Source: Candidatus Omnitrophota bacterium (lineage in GTDB: Bacteria; Omnitrophota; Gorgyraeia; Pluralincolimonadales; Pluralincolimonadaceae). From it: DNA of 10,239 bases. A program made the translations under genes and the position numbers. Below the pieces are notes generated by a model. That model was given only the letters and a program-made list of their open reading frames with translations, did no database searches and was not told where the DNA came from. Positions within the stretch are counted from its first letter, which is position 1. Each line of letters starts with the position of its first letter. The stretch is taken from positions 1 through 10,239 of the forward strand of contig JAGUXU010000155.1 of the NCBI GenBank assembly GCA_020061685.1. Direction: 5' to 3'. Of the stretch, positions 5,114-10,239 are shown piece by piece.

Positions 5114-5743
5114 TTATCTCAATATTTTCCTTCGCATGCCCGGTAAAAACATCAAGACAAAGCTGCTGAATGAGAGTATAGTAGCGGGTTCAGGGACAGC
5201 GTTTGTGCGAAGGTAAGGCATATATCCGGAGGAGCTTTCCCTGGCATAATAAGTCTGCGATGCTCCGTCTGAAGCTAATGCCACGGACATAAGGTCATCA
5301 TAGTGGGCTTGGACTAACGAAGTGACATTCCACGCGTACCACCCTACTGCGGGACCGACAGCAATGCTGTCGACCAGCGCTCCCAGCCCCGGCTTATTGT
5401 TCCAGGTTAAGGTTTCCTCCTCCCACGAATTTCCCGTTGAATAAGCGTTGACGGTCGCAGGAGTTGACGCCGTACCATTATAGAGATAGAGCGTTGCCGC
5501 ACCAACACTATAAAGTCCCTCGAGATTGAATTTCAGATAAGACGAAAGCTCAACGCCGACGCTCGGCACTCCTGTCCATAATTCGAAATCAAGGGCTCCG
5601 GAAGTAAATCTGTTATAATTCGTATTAGGGCTGGTGTTGGCTACAAGGCTATCGTCTTCGGCATAAAAGATAAGGGCGTGCGACTGCTGCGCGGGGATCA
5701 AGACCATCGTTAAAAGGAATAAGACAGAAAGATTCTTCCTCAT
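5114..5743 (-). CDS. DNRLRE-domain PEP-CTERM surface protein (copy 2)
   Basis: This 209-residue exported protein has the same plan as copy 1. A signal peptide is likely cut after QQSHA (residue 23). The DNRLRE-like domain shows SSYLKFNLEG (67-76), NSWEEETLTWNNKPG (105-119), GWYAWNVTSL (134-143) and ARESSSGYMPYL (167-178). The PEP-CTERM tail is VPEP (183-186), a hydrophobic stretch and MRRK (203-206). Both copies share the ELWTG motif. The start is the ATG at 5741-5743: GGGGGAGG (5752-5759) lies 8 bases upstream, and the signal peptide begins there. A longer in-frame start at 5827 is ruled out because it falls inside the promoter's -35 element and would put 28 polar residues before the signal peptide. 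It is probably secreted and anchored or released by an exosortase; the ligand is unknown. Confidence 0.91.
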   Translation of the reverse strand: MRKNLSVLFLLTMVLIPAQQSHALIFYAEDDSLVANTSPNTNYNRFTSGALDFELWTGVPSVGVELSSYLKFNLEGLYSVGAATLYLYNGTASTPATVNAYSTGNSWEEETLTWNNKPGLGALVDSIAVGPAVGWYAWNVTSLVQAHYDDLMSVALASDGASQTYYARESSSGYMPYLRTNAVPEPATILSFSSFVLMFLPGMRRKILR

Positions 5744-5798
5744 GGCATTGTCCTCCCCCTTTTTATTTATTAACAGGCTTAATAAACTCTTATTGGTC

Positions 5799-5827
5799 AT
5801 CATACGCCCCCTCGCCGCTCTTGGCAA
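5799..5827 (-). promoter_or_regulatory. Promoter of PEP-CTERM copy 2
   Basis: On the minus strand TTGCCA (5822-5827) and TATGAT (5799-5804) are separated by 17 bases; each matches five of six sigma-70 consensus positions. The predicted start near 5792 gives a leader of about 50 bases, and the element fixes the start codon downstream at 5743. Confidence 0.75.
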
Positions 5828-5863
5828 GTAAAATCTTTTATTCTTTAAGGCCGGCTTTTATTG

Positions 5864-5869
5864 TATACT
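5864..5869 (+). promoter_or_regulatory. -10 element of the spermidine-synthase-like gene
   Basis: TATACT (5864-5869) matches five of six -10 consensus bases, but no good -35 lies 16-18 bases upstream. Transcription from it would begin at about 5876-5877, that is, at the GTG start codon itself, implying a leaderless message. Confidence 0.45.
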
Positions 5870-5876
5870 AATATCC

Positions 5877-8183
5877 GTGAGACCGCCAAAAAAACAAAAC
5901 CTGTATTTCGCGGTAGTATGCTTCGGTTTCGCCTCGATGGTATCACAGATCGTGCTCCTGCGCGAGCTTCTGGTCGTCTTCTACGGGAATGAGCTCTCGA
6001 CAGGCATCATGCTCGCCGGCTGGCTCCTGTGGGTCTCCCTCGGAAGTATCTCCCTGAATAAAATGCTGGACCGCGTTGAGAACCACGCGAAGCTTAAAAA
6101 CATCTCCGCGCCTGCCTTCCATACCCTTCTTATCTCGATCGCCTTCATAGTGCCTTTCACGATATACATCATAAGGAACTCGAGGAATATCCTTGGCGTC
6201 TCCCCCGGCGAGATAATCGGGATATTCCCTATGACGGCTTTGTCGTTTATCCTGCTTGCTCCCGCGTGCCTGGTCTTCGGCGCTCTCTTTGCCTTAAGCT
6301 GCAGGCTCCTGACAAAAGACTCGCCCCGGCCCGATGAGGAGATCGGAAAAGTCTATCTCTGGGAGGCATTCGGGGCTGTCGGAGGAGGCATCTTATTTAA
6401 CTTCGTACTTGTCTATCTCTTCGCACCGGTCCAGATAGCGCTCTTATGCGGGGCGCTCGCTATCGCGTCGGTCCTTTTCATCGCCGATAGGAACGAATCA
6501 AAGATACGGTGGTCCGCGACATTTATCCTTATGGCGGCGGTCTTATCCCTTGCCTTCTTCGGCGCGCAGCGACTGGACCTTTCCCTGCGGAAGATACAGT
6601 GGAGCCGCTTTGATCTTGTCTCTTCAAAGGACTCAAGATACGGCAATATCGCGCTTACCAAACTGGGTTCACAGTTCAATCTCTTCGAGAACGGCCTGCT
6701 CTTGGCCTCGACAAACGATCCTTTGACCGCGGAGTCATCCGTCCATTATGCCCTGCTGGAACATCCCCATCCGCGAAGGGTCCTTTTGATAGGCGGCTCT
6801 CTGACCGGGGCTTTAGATGAGGTATTAAAACATCCCGTGGAAAATGTCGACTGCGTTGAACTTGACCCCGCCTTAATAAAAACGGGCAGCGATAACTATC
6901 CCGAAGACCTGTTGAAAGGATTCAATGACCGGCGGGTGAACTTCCATTATACGGACGGAAGATTATTCGTAAAAAGACTGGCCGGGAAAAAATCCGCCAA
7001 ATACGATGCCGTGATCCTCGCCCTGCCCGATCCTTTCACCGCGCAGATAAACAGGTTCTATTCTCTTGAATTCTTTAAAGAAGCGGCTTCGATATTAAAT
7101 ACGGACGGGGTCTTTTCGTTCTGCCTTTCCTCATCCGAAAATTACGTAAGCCCTCTTCAGGGGAGGTTCCTGGCCTCGATCTACTACACATTAAAAGAGG
7201 CCTTTACCGACGTAAAAATAATACCCGGGGATTCCGCGGTATTCCTCGCCTCGCCGTCAACCGGCCTGCTTACATACGATTATCGGCCGCTCCTGAAAAG
7301 ATATGGCGATAGAAGGCTGGACCTGGGCTATGTCAACAGATATTACCTGCCTGACCGCTTCAGTCCGGAAAGAATCGGGTATTTACAGGGGGTGGTCGAC
7401 AGGTCGGCGGACGCGGATATAAACAGGGACTTCCGTCCGATAGGTTATTTCTTCGATATGGTCCTGTGGTCGTCGCAATACAGCCCCGCGGCCGAGGAAA
7501 ATCTCGTGAAACTGGGAGACCTTAAGAAGAAAACGGTGGGACTTGCCCTTTTTATAAAGTTCATAATACTGCTTGGCCTTCAATTATCCACCCCGAAACT
7601 GAAGAACCTGGGTGTCGTCCTCTCTGTCGGGACGACCGGACTCTCGGGGATGTTGCTTCAGATAGCGATAATACTCGCCTTCCAGGTGATATACGGATAC
7701 GTCTACTATAACATCGGGATAATCTTCGCCTCGTTCATGGCGGGGCTCGTCCTCGGAAGCGCGCTAGCTATACGGATATTAAAGACGTCGAAGAACCTGA
7801 TGAATATCTACCGGCTTGTCCAGTTCTCGCTCGCGGCGTATTCTTTCCTTCTTCCGTTTATATTCTTCTTCCTGTCTTTGGTATGCCGGGGAGGGGCTTT
7901 TACCTCGGCCGCGGGACAGGTGATATTCTCGATGCTTCCCGGCCTGGCGGGATTGGCGGGAGGGCTGCAGTTCCCCCTTGCTACAAAGATATGTTTGGGC
8001 GGAAGGACGTCGGGCGCGGCGGTCGCCGGGCTTCTTTACGGAGTCGACCTCATCGGCGCCTGCGCCGGGGCGTTATTTACGAGCGCGGTCCTGATACCGG
8101 TCCTCGGGATAGACTCGGCGTGTTATCTTACGGGAACAGTAAATACGCTTGTCTTGGCATTGCTTCTTTTAAGGCGGGATTAA
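5877..8183 (+). CDS. Membrane-embedded spermidine-synthase-like protein
   Basis: This 768-residue protein has three parts: about seven hydrophobic segments (residues 8-230), a soluble domain (about 240-545) and a second membrane block (about 552-765). The middle part is a spermidine/spermine-synthase-type Rossmann fold: SRYGNIAL (253-260), the nucleotide-binding loop LLIGGSLTG (303-311), ELDP (328-331), TDGRLFVK (359-366) and ALPDPFTAQINRFYS (382-396). After it comes DINRDFRPIGYFFD (514-527), a motif common in these membrane fusions. In true aminopropyltransferases the last Rossmann strand reads D-S-(S/T)-D-P; here the first, catalytic, Asp is Ala382 while Asp385 remains. A methyltransferase-like or other role using S-adenosylmethionine or a derivative is therefore possible. 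The start is GTG with no Shine-Dalgarno; the next in-frame ATG (Met21) would cut the first membrane helix. Its stop overlaps that of the convergent gene. Confidence 0.88.
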   Translation: MRPPKKQNLYFAVVCFGFASMVSQIVLLRELLVVFYGNELSTGIMLAGWLLWVSLGSISLNKMLDRVENHAKLKNISAPAFHTLLISIAFIVPFTIYIIRNSRNILGVSPGEIIGIFPMTALSFILLAPACLVFGALFALSCRLLTKDSPRPDEEIGKVYLWEAFGAVGGGILFNFVLVYLFAPVQIALLCGALAIASVLFIADRNESKIRWSATFILMAAVLSLAFFGAQRLDLSLRKIQWSRFDLVSSKDSRYGNIALTKLGSQFNLFENGLLLASTNDPLTAESSVHYALLEHPHPRRVLLIGGSLTGALDEVLKHPVENVDCVELDPALIKTGSDNYPEDLLKGFNDRRVNFHYTDGRLFVKRLAGKKSAKYDAVILALPDPFTAQINRFYSLEFFKEAASILNTDGVFSFCLSSSENYVSPLQGRFLASIYYTLKEAFTDVKIIPGDSAVFLASPSTGLLTYDYRPLLKRYGDRRLDLGYVNRYYLPDRFSPERIGYLQGVVDRSADADINRDFRPIGYFFDMVLWSSQYSPAAEENLVKLGDLKKKTVGLALFIKFIILLGLQLSTPKLKNLGVVLSVGTTGLSGMLLQIAIILAFQVIYGYVYYNIGIIFASFMAGLVLGSALAIRILKTSKNLMNIYRLVQFSLAAYSFLLPFIFFFLSLVCRGGAFTSAAGQVIFSMLPGLAGLAGGLQFPLATKICLGGRTSGAAVAGLLYGVDLIGACAGALFTSAVLIPVLGIDSACYLTGTVNTLVLALLLLRRD

Positions 8184-9148
8184 CTCTTTCTCTCGAGGAC
8201 ATAGTCGGCGATATCGCAGAAGGTCTTCTTTAAAACACCGTTGCAATCCCCCAATTTCTCCTTGGCCGATTTTATGTAGGAGGAGGCGACTTTCTTCGAA
8301 CGGGTTATCGCGCCAGAATTAACGGCTTCACCTTTTAATATCCTGTGCGCGGTATTGCCGCCGAGGGTTATAAGTTCTACGAGCTTTATCCTGTTCTTCC
8401 TGTTTGCGTTCCTCAACATGAAAATAAGGGGCAGCGTCAATTTCCCCTCGTCCATATCCTGCCAGACGGATTTACCCAGATCGCTCTCGTCTCCCGTCAG
8501 ATCAAGGCAGTCGTCCACGATCTGAAAGGCGATCCCCAGGTTCAGCCCGTAGGCAGCAAGGCGCCTTGTCTTCCTGTCGCTCAAATTACCCAGCATCCCG
8601 CCGACAGCGCAGCAATCCGATAGAAGATATGCGCTCTTTCTCTTTATGATGTCCAGATACTGCCTTTCCGTGACCTCGAAATTATAGGCGTTGGCCAGCT
8701 GCGCCATCTCGCCCTCGCACATCCTGCTTGCGGTCTTTGAGAAGGCCGACAATAATCTCGTGTCGTTCAGCTTCGAGATGATATGGAAGGCCTTGGCAAG
8801 CAGATAATCGCCGGCGATCACGGAGATGGCGTTGCCCCATTTGCTGTTGACCGTCTTGCGGTTACGCCTAAGGGCCGCTTCGTCTATTATGTCGTCGTGG
8901 ATAAGGCTTGCGGCGTGAATGAGCTCGACGGCCACGCCCACGGATACCGCCTTGCCGAGGTCCGCCTTCCCTCCCGACTTCGCCGAGAGAAGCAGCAGCG
9001 TCGGCCTGAAGAACTTGCCGCGCGATCTGGATAAATACCTGCCTATGCCGTTGACCGGCTCGAACCGCGCCTTTAATTGGGAGGCGTAACTGTTCTTTAC
9101 CGCGTCAAGTTCCGGACGTACCGGCCTTATTATCTTCTCTAATTCCAT
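8180..9148 (-). CDS. Polyprenyl diphosphate synthase (long-chain, octaprenyl type)
   Basis: This trans-isoprenyl diphosphate synthase adds isopentenyl diphosphate units to an allylic primer to make the side chain of a quinone or a similar lipid. The 322-residue length is normal. Visible motifs are GKFFRP (44-49), the first Asp-rich motif DDIID (85-89), KRKSAYL (169-175), the second Asp-rich motif DDCLD (212-216) and EGKLTLPL (234-241). The residues four and five before the first motif are small (Ser81, Ala80), which in this family removes the chain-length floor and favours long products such as octaprenyl; exact length is an inference. The ATG lies 3 bases after the stop of the twin-arginine mini-protein gene (TAA GAG ATG), so translation is probably coupled. 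The 3' end overlaps the convergent gene by 4 bases. Confidence 0.93.
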   Translation of the reverse strand: MELEKIIRPVRPELDAVKNSYASQLKARFEPVNGIGRYLSRSRGKFFRPTLLLLSAKSGGKADLGKAVSVGVAVELIHAASLIHDDIIDEAALRRNRKTVNSKWGNAISVIAGDYLLAKAFHIISKLNDTRLLSAFSKTASRMCEGEMAQLANAYNFEVTERQYLDIIKRKSAYLLSDCCAVGGMLGNLSDRKTRRLAAYGLNLGIAFQIVDDCLDLTGDESDLGKSVWQDMDEGKLTLPLIFMLRNANRKNRIKLVELITLGGNTAHRILKGEAVNSGAITRSKKVASSYIKSAKEKLGDCNGVLKKTFCDIADYVLERKS

Positions 9149-9151
9149 CTC

Positions 9152-9325
9152 TTAACCGGCCAATCTGGAATAAAAACGCGCTTCTTTATCCGACACGTTG
9201 GGTTCCCGCCTGAACGTCCTTCCGAAGGCCTTAAGGGGATATCCTAAAAACGCCAAAGCCAGAGCCAAAAGAATATTTCTCTTAAGGAATTGCCTTCTTG
9301 TGAGAACTTCCTTCTTATCGCTCAT
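9152..9325 (-). CDS. 57-residue twin-arginine signal mini-protein
   Basis: This short frame encodes 57 residues with a textbook twin-arginine motif, LTRRQFLKRN (residues 8-17; consensus S/T-R-R-x-F-L-K). A hydrophobic core, ILLALALAFLGYPLKAFG (18-35), and a polar tail ending SDKEARFYSRLAG follow. It has a ribosome-binding site (GAGG, about 5 bases from the ATG). It lies 16 bases after the amrS stop and 3 bases before the polyprenyl synthase start, so it is almost certainly translated. The function is unknown. The tail EARFYSRLAG resembles the EA-xYY-KL-xG stretch that, as I recall, opens many AmrS-type radical SAM proteins, some of which carry a twin-arginine signal. It may therefore be a detached or duplicated AmrS head, or an independent Tat-targeted membrane peptide. 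No clear AxA cleavage site is present, so it may stay membrane-anchored. Confidence 0.7.
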   Translation of the reverse strand: MSDKKEVLTRRQFLKRNILLALALAFLGYPLKAFGRTFRREPNVSDKEARFYSRLAG

Positions 9326-9341
9326 GTTGACCTCTTATTTC

Positions 9342-10239
9342 TTATTGCCAGATCCCGGGGATCTTATTCCCGCAGAACTTGCACCTTCCCGCGTCCATGT
9401 TATATTCCAGCACCGAGTAACCCTTGCGCCTGATCAGCAGTTTGCCGTCATTCGGGCAATAGGTATTATTGCCTTCGTGATCCGGTATGTTCCCGACGTA
9501 AGCATAACGGATGCCCATCTTACGCGCCGCCTGCCAGGCCTTATCCAGCGTCTCGACAGGCGTCGGCGGCAGATTCTTCAATTGATACTGCGGCCAGAAC
9601 CTGGAAAAATGAAGTGGGACATCCGGCCCGAGGTTCGTCAATACCCAGTCTATAAGGCGGCTTAAGTCCTCTTTCTTGTCGTTTAAGGTGGGGATTATAA
9701 GGTGGACTATCTCTGTCCAGACATTCTTCTGCTTTAAGGTCTTCAATGTCTCCAGGACCGGCGACAGCCATCCGAAACATACCGTACTGTAAAATTCATC
9801 CGTTATCGCTTTCAGGTCGACTTTGACCGCGTCAACGACCCCGCATAATTCCGTCAGGGGCTCGGGATTGATGAATCCCGCGGTAACGACGACGTTCTTT
9901 ATGCCGTTCTGACGCGCGATCTTTGAGGTATCGTACATATATTCGTAAAATATGACGGGGTCGTTATAGGTATACGCTATGGACCTGCACTTGTTCTTTA
10001 ACGCTTCCTTCACGGCCTCCTCCGGAGGAAGGTCGCGATTCTGTGTCTTCTCCGGCTCGGCCTGCGATATCTCCCAGTTCTGGCAATACTTGCAGTGAAG
10101 GTTGCAGCCCGCCGTTCCTATGGAGAAAGCTGATGAGGCGGGATACATGTGGTACATCGGTTTCTTTTCGATGGGGTCTATATGGACGGCGCATGGTTTG
10201 CCATAGACAAGGGTCTTCATCTTTCCGCCGGAATTTACC
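9342..10239 (-). CDS. amrS: AmmeMemoRadiSam system radical SAM enzyme (5' end missing)
   Basis: This radical SAM protein, of the family formerly called pyruvate-formate-lyase-activating-like, is encoded beside or with AMMECR1 and MEMO homologues in many genomes. The [4Fe-4S]/SAM site is CNLHCKYC, at residues 39-46 counted from the Met at 10218-10220. Family landmarks follow: YTYNDPVIFYEY, VVVTAGFINPEPL, VDAVKVDLK, IPTLNDKKEDL, GPDVPLHFSRF, PPTPVETL, YVGNIPDHEGNNTYCPN, and a C-terminal GRCKFCG. The gene is partial: the six codons upstream of that Met stay open to the window edge and read VNSGGK. This fits the family's conserved RxNxGGKLxxLVYGKP region, so the Met is internal and an N-terminal cysteine-rich segment should lie beyond 10239. 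Oddities are HFSRFWPQY where HPDY is usual, and CPND where a second Cys is expected. The exact reaction is not settled. Confidence 0.92.
   Translation of the reverse strand, partial: VNSGGKMKTLVYGKPCAVHIDPIEKKPMYHMYPASSAFSIGTAGCNLHCKYCQNWEISQAEPEKTQNRDLPPEEAVKEALKNKCRSIAYTYNDPVIFYEYMYDTSKIARQNGIKNVVVTAGFINPEPLTELCGVVDAVKVDLKAITDEFYSTVCFGWLSPVLETLKTLKQKNVWTEIVHLIIPTLNDKKEDLSRLIDWVLTNLGPDVPLHFSRFWPQYQLKNLPPTPVETLDKAWQAARKMGIRYAYVGNIPDHEGNNTYCPNDGKLLIRRKGYSVLEYNMDAGRCKFCGNKIPGIWQ

Noticed and set aside
5744..5827. N-terminal extension of PEP-CTERM copy 2 to 5827
   Set aside because: The extension covers the promoter elements and would place polar residues ahead of a clear signal peptide; a strong ribosome-binding site fixes the start at 5743.
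7883..8233. Plus-strand 116-codon frame inside the spermidine-synthase-like gene
   Set aside because: It is an overlapping frame with low-complexity Arg/Gly content and no start signal, a shadow of the real gene.
8345..9034. Two plus-strand frames opposite the polyprenyl synthase gene
   Set aside because: Both are antisense shadows of a well-supported gene with intact motifs.
10218..10220. The Met at 10218-10220 as the true start of amrS
   Set aside because: Upstream codons stay open and read VNSGGK, which continues the conserved family region, and no ribosome-binding site precedes this ATG at a proper distance.
1..10239. CRISPR array, tRNA/rRNA genes, insertion sequences, prophage or defence genes
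   Set aside because: No regularly spaced repeats, cloverleaf sequences, transposase motifs or phage/defence families are visible on either strand.

Overview
The window is a compact bacterial chromosomal segment with 14 protein-coding genes. All but one lie on the minus strand. The set suggests a Gram-negative-type bacterium of an uncultivated lineage: two exosortase substrates with VPEP...RR tails, a TatA/TatC pair, a membrane spermidine-synthase-like protein, archease and a radical SAM protein of the AmmeMemoRadiSam family. Together with intergenic elements of the ATTCCCGC...GCGGGAAT kind, this fits Omnitrophota (candidate phylum OP3) or a neighbour. That placement is an inference from gene content, not proven by a marker gene.

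Layout, left to right. Positions 1-136 hold only nested inverted repeats. Archease (137-565) follows phosphoglycerate mutase gpmA (658-1410); between them is an A-rich 41+41 base imperfect inverted repeat that includes the gpmA stop codon. gpmA has its own promoter, and its leader is almost entirely a hairpin repeat. A Nudix hydrolase (1530-1952) is preceded by a strong candidate structured RNA (about 1963-2083, minus) that ends in a U-tract. A 69-residue two-helix membrane protein (2135-2344) has a fully consensus sigma-70-type promoter. An apparent operon then reads tatA - tatC - yqeY - adenosine-specific kinase (4251 down to 2413), with short spacers and overlaps. Upstream of tatA, separated by a 24-nt gap with a hairpin that masks the tatA ribosome-binding site, are two tandem DNRLRE/PEP-CTERM surface proteins (4276-4929 and 5114-5743). 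The second has a good promoter at 5799-5827.

The only plus-strand gene (5877-8183) encodes a 768-residue multi-pass membrane protein with a central spermidine-synthase-like Rossmann domain. It starts with GTG, probably on a leaderless mRNA, and lacks the usual catalytic Asp. Its stop codon overlaps tail-to-tail with that of a long-chain polyprenyl diphosphate synthase (8180-9148). Upstream of that gene are a 57-residue twin-arginine mini-protein (9152-9325) and amrS (9342 to the window edge, 5' end missing). These three form one tight transcription unit.

Functional themes are protein export (Tat, exosortase targets), RNA repair (archease, partner of RtcB), isoprenoid carrier synthesis, glycolysis and nucleotide housekeeping. 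The best candidates for something undescribed are the structured RNA before the Nudix gene, the twin-arginine mini-protein behind amrS, and the membrane aminopropyltransferase-like protein with an altered active site. No tRNA, rRNA, CRISPR array, transposase or phage gene was seen, and no gene-free stretch exceeds 300 bases.
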